A stretch of DNA of 44,920 bases from Bacillus multifaciens (GTDB lineage: Bacteria; Bacillota; Bacilli; Bacillales; Bacillaceae_G). The DNA lies in contig NZ_JAVBXD010000036.1 of the NCBI RefSeq assembly GCF_030756675.1, positions 1 to 44,920 of the forward strand. Direction: 5' to 3'. Within the stretch, counting starts at the first letter, position 1; the number at the start of each line of letters is the position of its first letter. Below are positions 1-9,139 of the stretch, piece after piece. The notes beneath the pieces are model-generated. The model was not told where the DNA came from and searched no databases. It saw only the letters and a program-made list of their open reading frames with translations. Position numbers and translations under genes: made by a program.

Positions 1-89
1 CTATCCATCATTACTATTCAGTATAGAAAGGTTTTAGGTGTGATAAACCCATTTTCATGTAAGGGATGTGAGTGCAAAATCATGGATGT

Positions 90-245
90 TTTTAGGAGAG
101 GACAAGAGCATCTGGCCATGCATAGTGGCGGTCAGGGCCTTTTTCTGACACATGCGTGGTTTTAAACAAAAGAAGAAAGCCAGTAGCGTTCATGTCGTAT
201 TTTGTGTAACATCGATTTCTATGTCGAAAAATTAAAAATGATTGA
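90..245 (+). repeat. Dispersed repeat family A, copy 1
   Basis: A block running from a GAGCATCTGGC-like start, through GCGGTCAGGGCC and TGACACATGC, to an end reading ATGTCGAAAAATTAAA. Clear relatives lie at 32244-32376, 35664-35815, 37691-37865 (opposite strand) and, truncated, at 6540-6660. All copies are outside genes. The architecture resembles the bcr repeats of the B. cereus group; I cannot say which numbered family. Bases 1-89 show no recognisable feature. Confidence 0.7.
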
Positions 246-265
246 ACCAAAGCAACTCCCACTTC

Positions 266-1906
266 TTATATACCATTGAAAGACTCATTCAGTTTTTCAA
301 CTTCTTCCACTATTTTCTTCACATCAATCCGTTCAAATAACGGTGATACATTCAAAATACGAATTGGATTTTCACTTGTATAGTTCCATCCATTCTTTGA
401 AACTCCTAACATTTGCTGTACTTGTTCGGACGAAAACGGAAGGAATGGCGCTAATACTTGCGCAAAATTCATGATGAGGTGAATACAGTTTCTTATCGTG
501 TCATCGCACGCCGTCTTGTTTTCTTTTATTTGTTTCCACGGCTGCCTTTCATCAAAATATTTATTAGCATAGCGAATTTGCTCAAAGATTGTCTCCAGCG
601 CTTGTTTAAAATGCGCTTTTTCAATGAATTCTCCTACTTCAACATATAATCCTTTTAGCTTTTCTTCAATTTCTTCATTTATTTGACCAGTTGGTACAGT
701 GTTTTCATAATATTTTTCAAGAAACTTCAGCGTCCTGTTCACAAAATTTCCGTACGCTCCTAACAATTCACTATTATGGCTATAAATGAACTCCCGCCAT
801 GAAAAATCTGTATCTCGATTTTCTGGTGCATTTACAGTTAAAAAGTAACGAACCGAATCAGGATGATATTCTTTCAATATGTCTGGAACCCAGACAGCCC
901 AGTTTTTACTCGTCGATAACTTTCTTTTTTCAACCGTTAAATATTCATTCGAAACAATATATTTAGGCAATGCTTCCACTTGTATCCCCTGCAAAATAGC
1001 CGGCCAAATGATTGTATGAAAGGGAATATTATCTTTGCCGTGCACATAATACGTTCGGGTATCCTCTCGCCAAAATGGTGAATCATCACTGTTTGTTTCT
1101 TGCGCCCATTGCTTACTTGCTGAATAATACCCAGACACAGCCTCTATCCACACGTACACCTTCTTATCTTCGTATCCAAAAACCGGAACACTCACGCCAA
1201 TTGGTAAATCTCTTGAAACAGCACGGTCTTGTAAACCTTCTTGTAAATAACGCAGTGTTAACTGCACTGCATTCTCACGCCATGTTCCATTTTGTTTCAC
1301 CGTTTCTACATACTCTTCTAACTGTTTCTGTAATGAAGTTAATGCAAAATAAAAATGCTCTGTTTCCTTAATTGTCGGTGCAGTGCCGCACAGTTTACAT
1401 GTTTTCTCCAGTAAATCTAGCGGATCTAAAATAGCAGAACATGCATCGCACTGATCACCACGCGCACCTGCACCGCAATGCGGACAAATGCCTTCCACAT
1501 ACCGATCCGGTAAAAACTGCACACAAGTCTCGCAGTATGTTTGCTCTACTGTCTTTTTATAAATAAGCACCTTTTCTAAAAGCTCTAAGAAAATGTTCTG
1601 AACGACTTGATGGTGAGTTGCAGAGTCAGTGCGAGCATAATAATCATATGAAAACCCAAGCGCCTGAAAACATCGTTCAAATTCTTCGTGATAGCGATCC
1701 GCAATCGTTTTAACACTTCCCTCTTCCTGCTTAGCGCGAATCGTAATCGGTGTACCGTTACAATCACTTCCTGATACATATAACACATTGTCCCCTTTTA
1801 ACCGATAATAACGTGCTAAAATATCCCCTGGCAGTAAACTAGCGATATGCCCAAGATGCAACGATCCATTTGCATATGGCCAAGCGCCTCCAATAAAAAT
1901 ATTCAT
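266..1906 (-). CDS. metG: Methionyl-tRNA synthetase, short form without C-terminal tRNA-binding domain
   Basis: Class I aminoacyl-tRNA synthetase that charges tRNA-Met with methionine using ATP, in the cytoplasm. The HIGH signature appears as HLGH at residues 17-20 after PYANGSL, and the KMSKS loop as KLSTS near residue 326. A four-knuckle zinc insert with paired cysteines (CETC, CPHC, CDAC, CKLC) lies around residues 124-175. At 546 aa it ends after the anticodon-binding helical domain and lacks the EMAPII-like dimerisation domain of the roughly 650-aa bacillar MetG, so the genome probably has a second, longer MetRS. The ATG start has a strong AAAGGAGG site. The gene is alone behind a T-box leader, so it should be induced when uncharged tRNA-Met accumulates. 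A family A repeat follows directly downstream. Confidence 0.93.
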   Translation of the reverse strand: MNIFIGGAWPYANGSLHLGHIASLLPGDILARYYRLKGDNVLYVSGSDCNGTPITIRAKQEEGSVKTIADRYHEEFERCFQALGFSYDYYARTDSATHHQVVQNIFLELLEKVLIYKKTVEQTYCETCVQFLPDRYVEGICPHCGAGARGDQCDACSAILDPLDLLEKTCKLCGTAPTIKETEHFYFALTSLQKQLEEYVETVKQNGTWRENAVQLTLRYLQEGLQDRAVSRDLPIGVSVPVFGYEDKKVYVWIEAVSGYYSASKQWAQETNSDDSPFWREDTRTYYVHGKDNIPFHTIIWPAILQGIQVEALPKYIVSNEYLTVEKRKLSTSKNWAVWVPDILKEYHPDSVRYFLTVNAPENRDTDFSWREFIYSHNSELLGAYGNFVNRTLKFLEKYYENTVPTGQINEEIEEKLKGLYVEVGEFIEKAHFKQALETIFEQIRYANKYFDERQPWKQIKENKTACDDTIRNCIHLIMNFAQVLAPFLPFSSEQVQQMLGVSKNGWNYTSENPIRILNVSPLFERIDVKKIVEEVEKLNESFNGI

Positions 1907-1930
1907 CCTACATTCCTCCTTTAAAAATAG

Positions 1931-2225
1931 AAAAGCCCCGCCCTTATCTTCTAAAAAGATAAGGACGAGGCTGTATATACAGTCGTGGTACCACCTTATT
2001 TCATCAATTGCTCACACAATTGACCTCTGCAAGTACGGAGCAATCATTGCTCGTATACTGTGACTTTGATAACGAGAGTCAAGGCTCGTCGCCGCCTACT
2101 ATTATCAAATGATAAGTTCAGGACGAAGCTCAGAGGCCATTGTTCAAATGATCATTCTTGCTTCTTTTCAGCTCCCGAAGCTCTCTGGAAAGAATGGAGT
2201 CATTCTACTTTTCCTCTTCAATGCT
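1931..2225 (-). promoter_or_regulatory. T-box riboswitch leader of metG
   Basis: On the minus strand the leader starts with a Stem I-like GAAGAGGAAAAGTAGAATG, has the AGAGAGCTTCGGGAGCTGAA block, and ends with the conserved T-box AAGGTGGTACCACG at about 1983-1996. This is followed by an intrinsic terminator (stem 1934-1972) just before the metG ribosome site. In T-boxes the T-box sequence can form an antiterminator stabilised by uncharged tRNA. ATG triplets sit on the 3' side of Stem I, consistent with a Met specifier, but I did not fold the RNA to prove which one is used. Confidence 0.93.
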
Positions 2226-2348
2226 TTTCATATGTAACTTAAATTGTATAGATACTATACAGAAAAATCAAACTTTTTTGTAGATAACTAGAAGGATTTT
2301 ATATTTTCGCAAAGAAACTATATACCTTCACGGAAAGGAGAGATTGTT

Positions 2349-3149
2349 TTGAATCAAGAGCAATTAAGCACAACGAATAAAACCGGCTGGAGTAAATCAG
2401 CTTATGAAGCTTGGACAAATCGCCACGGAACGCCGCAGTCTTACGGCAAGCGAATACAAGAAAATCCAGCTGCCGAGGTCACTCATTATTTACCTTATAT
2501 CGGCGAAGTGCGCGGAAAACGAATTATAAATCTAATGGGATCAAAAGGAAGTAAAGCAGTTGCTCTTTCACTGCTCGGAGCAGATGTAACCGTTGTTGAT
2601 ATTTCAGAAAGCAACGCAAAATATGCAAGGGAACTTGCCGCATCCGCTGAAACACATATTGAATACATCGTGTCCGATGTGCTCCATATACAAGAAACAA
2701 TCGGCTCATTTGACGTAGTATTACTTGAGCTTGGCGTGCTTCACTATTTTGTAGATTTAAAGCCGTTATTTACTATCATTTCTCAATTACTAAAACACGG
2801 GGGCACATTTATTTTACGAGACTATCACCCTATGTATACAAAACTGCTGCAAATAGAAGATGACAAAATAATTGCAAGCGGGAATTACTTTCAAAAAGAT
2901 ATAATCGAGGTAGATGTAGCCTACAGTATACTCTTATCAGAAGCAGAGCGTATCGCTTTACCCAAAAACATGATCCGCAGATGGACATTAGGAGAAATCG
3001 TAACAAGCATTTCCCAGGCAGGCCTTCATATTGAGGAGCTCACAGAAGAATGTGGCGCAAAGCAAAAATGGGTCTTTCCTCCTCATGCCCCGAAAGGAAT
3101 GGAAGACTGTATCCCTGGACTCTATACACTCATCGCCAAAAATATATAG
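2349..3149 (+). CDS. Class I SAM-dependent methyltransferase
   Basis: A 266-aa protein with a Rossmann-like methyltransferase core. Motif I appears as NLMGSKGSKAVAL (around residues 62-74), the acidic end of strand 2 as VTVVDIS, and motif IV as FDVVLLELGVLHYF. The substrate cannot be read from the sequence. A start at TTG 2349 is favoured because AAGGAG lies 8 nt upstream and no ATG gives the same N-terminus. The gene is divergent from the metG T-box leader and ends in its own terminator, so it looks monocistronic. Fold confidence is high; specific role unknown. Confidence 0.8.
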   Translation: MNQEQLSTTNKTGWSKSAYEAWTNRHGTPQSYGKRIQENPAAEVTHYLPYIGEVRGKRIINLMGSKGSKAVALSLLGADVTVVDISESNAKYARELAASAETHIEYIVSDVLHIQETIGSFDVVLLELGVLHYFVDLKPLFTIISQLLKHGGTFILRDYHPMYTKLLQIEDDKIIASGNYFQKDIIEVDVAYSILLSEAERIALPKNMIRRWTLGEIVTSISQAGLHIEELTEECGAKQKWVFPPHAPKGMEDCIPGLYTLIAKNI

Positions 3150-3183
3150 AAAAGCTCTCTTCAAAATGAAGAGAGCTTTTCTT
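3150..3183 (+). terminator. Terminator of the methyltransferase gene
   Basis: 13-bp stem AAAAGCTCTCTTC / GAAGAGAGCTTTT with a short loop, starting directly after the stop codon and followed by T-rich sequence. Confidence 0.85.
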
Positions 3184-3296
3184 CTGTGTATAGTAAGTAT
3201 AAGTTGAGATAAGAGATTACCAAAATATTGTTAGATAGGACAATTTGTTTTTTGGGACTACACAACCCAAAAAGGTATAACAACACACACACCAAT

Positions 3297-3315
3297 AATA
3301 ATGATAATCATTATC
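3297..3315. promoter_or_regulatory. Near-perfect Fur box, apparently orphan
   Basis: The 19 bp match the classical Fur consensus GATAATGATAATCATTATC at 18 of 19 positions. It lies in the 428-bp gene-poor stretch 3150-3577. That stretch also holds an inverted repeat TTTTTGGG / CCCAAAAA (3249-3273) and a TATAAT (3457-3462) resembling the receptor promoters downstream. No intact iron-related gene starts nearby on either strand; the closest reading frame is the receptor relic 263 bp away. Confidence 0.75.
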
Positions 3316-3577
3316 AGTCAATTAGGATTATACAGCATCTATTTTAGAAATACAATACATTTTTCCATATTTATAAACCTCCAAAACTCCTATATATAAA
3401 TGTATACATTTTCTGAACAAAAGCCCCTCTCTATGTCTCTCTTTTATACTGTTTGTTATAATTTTTACATACATGCTTTGTCTCATGACAATACCATCCC
3501 AGCAATTTGAGATAAAGTGTTTTTCTTTTTATAAATATACATAAATTCTAATAAAAAGATGAATAGTGGGATTATAA

Positions 3578-4132
3578 ATGAAGTACGTTAGCATACGCAA
3601 ACAACGCATTGCTGAATCTGCTTCTACTGTTGCAGAACTTGCTGTGACCACTTCGGAACAAGCTGATGTTGGTAGTCACGTAATCGAACAATCTATTACA
3701 CAAATGGGTGCGATCCACAAAGCTGTTCATGCAACATCGGAAGTTGTTGAGCGCCTGATTTCTCATACAAAATCAATTGATTACGCTGTCCAAGCAATCT
3801 CTAATATTGCAGAACAATCAAAAACAGCTGCAACAGATATTAATCAGTTGCTTCATCATATTCAAAATGATACGAGCGCTGCAAACACAATGATGCTGCA
3901 AGTTCAAATAGAAGCTGCTGAAGAAATGGCTACGAGTGTAGAAGAAATGAATACCTCTCTCGGTAATATCGCTTCTATCTCTCATGAAGTAGCAACAGAA
4001 ACTACCCAAACCGCAAGCTCTGCTGGTAAGCAAGTAAACGTAATAAACGACATGTCTATTATGTCTGAACAAATGAAACACGTTGTAGAAGAACTTGAGT
4101 CACTCGTTTTTCGTTTTAGAACCGAGGCTTAA
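3578..4132 (+). pseudogene. Miniature chemoreceptor relic (three internal deletions)
   Basis: A 184-aa frame that aligns in pieces to the three receptors downstream. The first eight residues MKYVSIRK are joined to the QRIAQSA region of the signalling domain, removing both membrane helices, the sensor domain and HAMP. A second deletion removes the hairpin tip from [16 protein letters not shown] to KLAEQ; the DNA flanks in the paralogues are copies of GCAGAACAA, suggesting slippage. A third removes QGITV to SATA. All deletions keep frame. The ribosome site is weak (GTGGGA region) where paralogues have AAAAGGAGG. Without tip and membrane anchor it cannot signal as a receptor; most likely a decaying paralogue. 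Confidence 0.75.
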
Positions 4133-4204
4133 ACAAGATTGTATAAAAGCGACTTATATACAGAGGATACATATAAATTCTTATAAATAAATAATAAAAT
4201 ATTT

Positions 4205-4235
4205 TCTCACTTTCTACACTATAGTCTGCTATAAT
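4205..4235 (+). promoter_or_regulatory. Promoter of first tandem chemoreceptor
   Basis: TATAAT at 4230-4235 sits in a block (CTTTCTACACTATAGTCTGC before it) that is repeated before the second (7069-7074) and third (9053-9058) receptors. The conservation among paralogues supports a shared promoter. The -35 is poor, and I see no SigD-type motility promoter. Confidence 0.5.
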
Positions 4236-4247
4236 TTCTATAGGAAC

Positions 4248-4291
4248 AAAAAGTGCTTTATTTCGATGTCACTCGGAATAAAGCACTTTTT
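4248..4291 (+). terminator. Terminator-like hairpin in the receptor 5' leader
   Basis: A perfect 15-bp stem (4248-4262 with 4277-4291) ending in five T, placed between the conserved promoter and the ribosome site of the first receptor. The paralogous leaders lack it. It may be the terminator of the upstream relic or an attenuator for the receptor. Confidence 0.7.
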
Positions 4292-4347
4292 AATCATAAT
4301 ATCAATTAATCTTCATAAATTAATTATCAAAAGGAGGATTTATCATT

Positions 4348-6042
4348 ATGAAATACGTGAGCATTCGTAAAAAAATGATGTTTATGATGGGAACAATTTG
4401 TGCTTTATTTGGCATCGCATTAGCTTTTATTTTTTTCTTTGCCAAAAGTGAAAACAATGTAGCAATAACATTACAAAAAGATGTTGCACCAAAAACAACG
4501 CTTTTAATGGAACGTAATAAAGCATATCAAGTGCAACTTTCGGCTTTTCGAGGTTATCTATTAAAACATGATTCTGCCGAATTAGATAAGTTTTATGAGA
4601 TGGATAAACAATTAGAAGATACAAAAGGACAACTATTAAACGACCCAAATATTTCGCAGGATCTCAAAAACACAATGGAGTCAGGAGCACAATGGCGCCA
4701 TTTTATTATTGAAAAGGTAATTCCTCTTACTAAAGAAGACAAATGGGACGAGGCAATAAAAATTACCGCTGAACAAAATGGAACTATTTTTAAAGTAATA
4801 GGGGATTTCGACAAATATAGCAATGACGAAAATAAGAAGTGTGATCAACTTATCGAGCAAGTAAAAAATTCATCCTCACTCGTTAAATCTATTGTTCTTA
4901 TCTCTCTTATCCTTTGTACAATTATTGGCATTATGGTAGCCTGGTGGTTCTCTAGTAAACTTGTGAAACCAATTCATGAAATTGATACAAAGCTCAAAGA
5001 ACTCGCTTCTCAAGATGGGGATTTAACAGCACGTTTATCTGTAAAAAGCAATGACGAAATTGGTGCCATTGCCGCTTCCTTTAATCAAATGTTAGAAAAC
5101 CTCCAATATATCATTGGACAAGTACAAAAAACATCGTTAAATGTACGAAGTGCTTCTGACAACATACTAAAAGAAACAAAGATTTCCATGGACGCAACAA
5201 CTGATATCCAAATGACAATGTCTGAATTAGAAAATAATATTCAATCGCAAGTTTCTAGTATCGAAGAAAGTTCTACCGCAATGGATGACATGGCAATTGG
5301 TGTACAACGTATTGCCCAGTCTGCTTCTTCTATTGCTGAGCTAACTGTAACTACCTCTGATCACGCAAACGAAGGTAGTCGAGTAATCGAACAATCAATT
5401 ACACAGATGACAACCATTCATGACGCAGTAAATGCTACATCTCAAGTTGTCGAACGTCTAATTACTCATACAGAGCATATCGATACAGCTGTTCAATCTA
5501 TCTCTAATATTGCAGAACAAACAAATCTCCTTGCATTAAATGCTTCCATTGAAGCGGCACGTGCCGGGGAACAAGGAAAAGGATTTGCCGTTGTTGCAGA
5601 TGAAGTACGGAAACTTGCAGAGCAATCGAAGGCTGCTGCAACAGGTATTAACCAGTTGCTTCACCATATTCAGGCTGATACGAAAACTGCAAATACAATG
5701 ATGGAACAAGGTCAAGTAGAAGCTTCTCAAGGAATTACAGTCATTCGCGAAGCTGGTTCTTCCTTCGCAACCATTGTCGAACAAATCAATGAAGTATCTT
5801 CACAAATGCAAGAAGTTTCAGCGACTGCCGAAGAGATGGCTGCAAGTGCGGAAGAAATGAATGCTTCTCTTAATAATATTGCTTCTATCTCGGGTGAAGT
5901 AGCAGCAGAAACAACACAAACTGCAAACTCTGCTGGAGAGCAAGTACACATCATGAAAGACATGTCTGTTAAATCTGAGGAAATGAAACATGTTGTAGAG
6001 GAACTCGACACACTCGTTTCTCGTTTTAAAACTGAGTCTTAA
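4348..6042 (+). CDS. Methyl-accepting chemotaxis protein, tandem copy 1
   Basis: A 564-aa transmembrane receptor that would feed an extracytoplasmic signal to CheA/CheW. Order: short basic N-terminus, TM1 about 11-32, an all-helical extracytoplasmic sensor about 33-180 (four-helix-bundle type), TM2 about 182-202 ending in AWWFSS, HAMP about 203-256 with the DGDLTARL motif, then a long coiled-coil signalling domain. The CheA-contact tip [20 protein letters not shown] is near residues 400-419. Methylation-type Glu/Gln pairs occur in both flanking helices. There is no C-terminal receptor-tether pentapeptide. Start ATG follows AAAAGGAGG. It is the first of three tandem paralogues whose signalling halves are nearly identical while the sensors differ more. 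Ligand unknown. Confidence 0.93.
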   Translation: MKYVSIRKKMMFMMGTICALFGIALAFIFFFAKSENNVAITLQKDVAPKTTLLMERNKAYQVQLSAFRGYLLKHDSAELDKFYEMDKQLEDTKGQLLNDPNISQDLKNTMESGAQWRHFIIEKVIPLTKEDKWDEAIKITAEQNGTIFKVIGDFDKYSNDENKKCDQLIEQVKNSSSLVKSIVLISLILCTIIGIMVAWWFSSKLVKPIHEIDTKLKELASQDGDLTARLSVKSNDEIGAIAASFNQMLENLQYIIGQVQKTSLNVRSASDNILKETKISMDATTDIQMTMSELENNIQSQVSSIEESSTAMDDMAIGVQRIAQSASSIAELTVTTSDHANEGSRVIEQSITQMTTIHDAVNATSQVVERLITHTEHIDTAVQSISNIAEQTNLLALNASIEAARAGEQGKGFAVVADEVRKLAEQSKAAATGINQLLHHIQADTKTANTMMEQGQVEASQGITVIREAGSSFATIVEQINEVSSQMQEVSATAEEMAASAEEMNASLNNIASISGEVAAETTQTANSAGEQVHIMKDMSVKSEEMKHVVEELDTLVSRFKTES

Positions 6043-6182
6043 ACAGGTTTATCAGAATCGAAAATCAAATGTTTGAACTTCACACGATTACGAAGGTATT
6101 GAAACAATCTCATAATCGTAAGATAGGTTATGTGTGATAAGATGAAATGCCACTTTCAATAACTTATTCACACATGCAACGG

Positions 6183-6222
6183 ATGCAACTTTATGACACT
6201 TGTTATAAGGTTGCATTTTTAT
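6183..6222 (+). terminator. Terminator downstream of receptor 1
   Basis: Stem ATGCAACTTTAT / ATAAGGTTGCAT (one mismatch) followed by a run of five T. It lies about 140 bp past the receptor stop, next to the transposase remnant. Confidence 0.55.
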
Positions 6223-6440
6223 TTATCGTAGTACTCCACGAAATGATTATTCCTAACGCGGTTTTGGTGAATCATATCTCGCATCATAAAATACAACATT
6301 TGTCGTAAATGTCTATTGCCACACTTAGTAATTTTATTCTTGTAAAACAATATGCTAAATTGAAAACATCTTATATTGAAGAGTGATTTCCACGTTTTAA
6401 AGATGATCTCTATTTGCCAACGCAAAGTGTATACTTGATG
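6219..6440 (-). pseudogene. IS231-type (IS4 family) transposase, C-terminal remnant
   Basis: The frame contains [17 protein letters not shown], matching the YREK region of IS4/IS231 transposases, in which Glu is the third catalytic acid and Lys follows six residues later. In-frame residues VYTL precede RWQIE although no start remains there. Only the last 70 or so residues survive out of a normal length near 480, and no terminal inverted repeats are visible. This is a dead insertion sequence between receptors 1 and 2. The rest of the 1.1-kb gap 6043-7155 holds a truncated family A repeat, a palindrome, AT-rich sequence without genes, and the receptor 2 promoter. Confidence 0.75.
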
Positions 6441-6539
6441 TATCTGGTACTAAGAATAAAGCTATACTTTATACAAATATCGCAGATGTAATTTTGAATA
6501 TCACGTTTCTTCACACTATATATACCTTTAAACAATAAT

Positions 6540-6660
6540 AAATTGTTCAATGCATATGGCAGGAAAGGCCCCAACCCCTTCCATGCACAACTAGATGCTC
6601 TCCCCTCCTCTAAAAAAAAGGGGTTTTTATGTCGTTTTTTAACTTGGATATATATATAAG
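6540..6660 (-). repeat. Dispersed repeat family A, truncated copy
   Basis: On the minus strand: ACGACATAAAAACCCC, a purine-rich stretch, GAGAGCATCTAG, TGCATGGAAGGGG, then GGCCTTTCCTGCCATATGC. This is the 5' half of the element at 37691-37865; the 3' half is missing. Confidence 0.6.
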
Positions 6661-6906
6661 AATGTAAAAAACTCATATCGTTATTAAAACATTATCTTTT
6701 TGGTATGTAAATCCCAAATTCTTATTATAAGTATATAAAAATTTCCGTATTAATATTTTACAAACAAAAAATAATTATATTAAAAAAATAATAAACCTTT
6801 TCTTTTCATAAACTCTAATCATTTTAACCTAATATTCCCACAAGAAATAGCAAAAAAAATGATTACAATATAATAAAATAGTACCCTACATGCCATTCAT
6901 CTATAT

Positions 6907-6932
6907 TTTCGTATGCAAAATTGCATACGAAA
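6907..6932. other. 26-bp palindrome in AT-rich spacer
   Basis: Perfect 12-bp arms TTTCGTATGCAA / TTGCATACGAAA with 2 bp between them. No T-run follows, so a terminator is unlikely. It sits about 140 bp upstream of the receptor 2 promoter and could be a protein binding site. I do not recognise the motif. Confidence 0.6.
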
Positions 6933-7041
6933 CAAAGAAAATTTACAGTAAAATAAGAATACCTTCAAACAATTTACTATAAACTAACTTTCGATATTAA
7001 TATATGAAAATAAGGATTATATTTTTTATAAATAATATTTT

Positions 7042-7074
7042 CTCCTTACTTTCCATACTACACTTTGCTATAAT
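7042..7074 (+). promoter_or_regulatory. Promoter of second tandem chemoreceptor
   Basis: TCTCCTTACTTTCCATAC precedes TATAAT at 7069-7074, nearly the same block as before receptor 3. Confidence 0.5.
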
Positions 7075-7155
7075 TTTCAATATTAGGTAATAATACCAAA
7101 TCATTAATATTAATTAACCATAATAAATTAATATTAAAAGGAGGATTTTATACTT

Positions 7156-8850
7156 ATGAAATACGTAAGCATTCGTAAAAAAATGATGTTCATGATCGGT
7201 ACAATTTGTGCTTTATTTGGCATCGCATTAGCTTTTATTTTTTTCTTTGCCAAACTCGAAAATAACATAGCTGTAACATTACAAAAAGATGTTGCACCAA
7301 AAACAAACCTTTTAATAGAACGCAACGAGGCATATCAAATACAACTTTCAGCTTTGCGAGGTTATCTATTACAACGTGATCCTGCCGAATTAGATAAGTT
7401 TTACGAGCTAGATAAACAATTAGAAGATACAAAAGGACAACTATTAAACGACCCCAATATTTCACAAGATATCAAAAATACAATCGAGTTAGGAGGACAG
7501 TGGCGTCAGTTTATTAATGAAAAGATAATTCCTCTTACTAAAGAAGGAAAATGGGACGAGGCAATACAACTTACCGCTGAACAAAACAAAACTGTTTATA
7601 AAGTAAGCCGTGATTTCACCAAATATAGCAATGACGAAAATACGAAGTGTGATCAGCTTATCAAACAAGTAAAAGACTCATCCTCACTCGTTAAATCTAT
7701 TGTCCTTATTTCTCTTATCCTTTGTACAATTATTGGTATTATCTTAGCCTGGTGGTTCTCTGGCAAACTCGTGAAACCAATTCAGAAAATTGATACAAGG
7801 CTAAAAGAACTTGCTTCTCAAGACGGTGATTTAACAGCAAGATTAGATGTAAAAAGTAATGACGAAATCGGTGCTATTGCCGCTTCCTTTAATCAAATGT
7901 TAGAAAACCTCCAATATATCATTGGACAAGTACAGAGAACATCGTTAAATGTACGCAATGCTTCTGACAACATACTAAAAGAAACAAATATCTCTATGGC
8001 TGCAACAACGAGTATTCAAACAACAATGTCCGGATTAAAACATAATATTCAATCACAAGTTTCCAGTATCGAAGAAAGTTCTACTGCAATGGACGATATG
8101 GCAGTTAGTGTGCAGCGTATTGCCCAATCTGCTTCCGCCGTTGCTGAACTAACTGTAACGACTTCTGATCGTGCAACTGAAGGTAGTCAAGTAATCGAAA
8201 AGTCAATTACACAGATGACCACCATTCATGACGCAGTAAATGCTACATCTCAAGTTGTCGAACGTCTAATCACTCATACGAAGCATATTGATACAGCTGT
8301 CCAGTCCATCTCAAATATTGCGGAGCAAACAAATCTTCTTGCATTAAACGCTTCTATTGAAGCAGCGCGAGCTGGAGAACAAGGAAAAGGATTCGCCGTT
8401 GTTGCAGATGAAGTGAGAAAGCTTGCAGAACAATCGAAAACTACTGCAACGGGTATTAACCAGTTGCTTCATCACATTCAAGATGATACGAAAACTGCAA
8501 ATTCAATGATGGAACAAGGACAAGTAGAAGCTGCCCAAGGAATTACAGTCATTCGTGAAGCTGGTTCTTCTTTTGCAACCATTGTCGAACAAATTAATGC
8601 AGTATCTTCACAAATGCAAGAAGTCTCAGCGACTGCGGAAGAGATGGCTGCAAGTGCAGAAGAAATGAATGCTTCTCTTAATAACATTGCTTCGATCTCG
8701 GGTGAAGTAGCGGCAGAAACAACACAAACTGCAAACTCTGCTGGAGAGCAAGTACACATCATGAAAGACATGTCTGTTAAATCCGAGGAAATGAAACATG
8801 TTGTGGAAGAACTTGATACACTCGTTTCTCGTTTTAAAACAGAGTCTTAA
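7156..8850 (+). CDS. Methyl-accepting chemotaxis protein, tandem copy 2
   Basis: A 564-aa receptor with the same architecture as the preceding one: TM1 about 11-32, helical sensor about 33-180, TM2 about 182-202, HAMP with [12 protein letters not shown], and a signalling hairpin with an intact tip near residue 400. Relative to copy 1, sensor changes are concentrated in residues 50-170, while the last 150 residues are almost the same. This is the pattern of a duplicated receptor that keeps one signalling output but may have altered ligand specificity. The AAAAGGAGG site lies 11 nt before ATG, preceded by a small AT-rich inverted repeat (ATTAATATT type) seen in all three leaders. It ends in a strong terminator. 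Confidence 0.93.
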   Translation: MKYVSIRKKMMFMIGTICALFGIALAFIFFFAKLENNIAVTLQKDVAPKTNLLIERNEAYQIQLSALRGYLLQRDPAELDKFYELDKQLEDTKGQLLNDPNISQDIKNTIELGGQWRQFINEKIIPLTKEGKWDEAIQLTAEQNKTVYKVSRDFTKYSNDENTKCDQLIKQVKDSSSLVKSIVLISLILCTIIGIILAWWFSGKLVKPIQKIDTRLKELASQDGDLTARLDVKSNDEIGAIAASFNQMLENLQYIIGQVQRTSLNVRNASDNILKETNISMAATTSIQTTMSGLKHNIQSQVSSIEESSTAMDDMAVSVQRIAQSASAVAELTVTTSDRATEGSQVIEKSITQMTTIHDAVNATSQVVERLITHTKHIDTAVQSISNIAEQTNLLALNASIEAARAGEQGKGFAVVADEVRKLAEQSKTTATGINQLLHHIQDDTKTANSMMEQGQVEAAQGITVIREAGSSFATIVEQINAVSSQMQEVSATAEEMAASAEEMNASLNNIASISGEVAAETTQTANSAGEQVHIMKDMSVKSEEMKHVVEELDTLVSRFKTES

Positions 8851-8918
8851 ACAAAGGTTTATATATAAATACAATATGAAAATAAAAATAGGTCGTATTT
8901 ATTAAAACTCCAAAAACG

Positions 8919-8952
8919 AACTGCCCCTAAAATTATTGGGGGCAGTTTTTTA
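8919..8952 (+). terminator. Terminator of receptor 2
   Basis: GC-rich stem AACTGCCCC / GGGGCAGTT followed by six T. Confidence 0.85.
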
Positions 8953-9025
8953 TATTCTCAAAACCCTTGGTACCTCTAGGCTGAAGATTATACAATTCCT
9001 TCGTAATAAATCAACGAAAAAATTT

Positions 9026-9058
9026 TTCCTTACTTTCCATACTACAGTCTGCTATAAT
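9026..9058 (+). promoter_or_regulatory. Promoter of third tandem chemoreceptor
   Basis: TTTCCTTACTTTCCATAC with TATAAT at 9053-9058, matching the promoters of copies 1 and 2. Confidence 0.5.
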
Positions 9059-9139
9059 TCCTAATATCAGGTCATAATATCAAATCATAACATTAATTAA
9101 TCTGTATAAATTAATTAATAAAAGGAGGGTTTTATACTT

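Noticed and set aside
458-1788. Open frames inside metG (458-649, 1012-1371, 1585-1788)
   Set aside because: Shadows of the synthetase gene; no ribosome sites and no family resemblance.
2060-2242. 60-codon plus-strand frame
   Set aside because: It is the complement of the T-box leader, which explains the sequence fully.
6410-6676. 88-codon minus-strand frame near the IS remnant
   Set aside because: Overlaps the truncated family A repeat in a frame different from the transposase remnant; no domain recognised.
4205-9058. SigD (motility) promoters for the chemoreceptors
   Set aside because: No TAAA-N15-GCCGATAT pattern; a vegetative-looking TATAAT is conserved instead.
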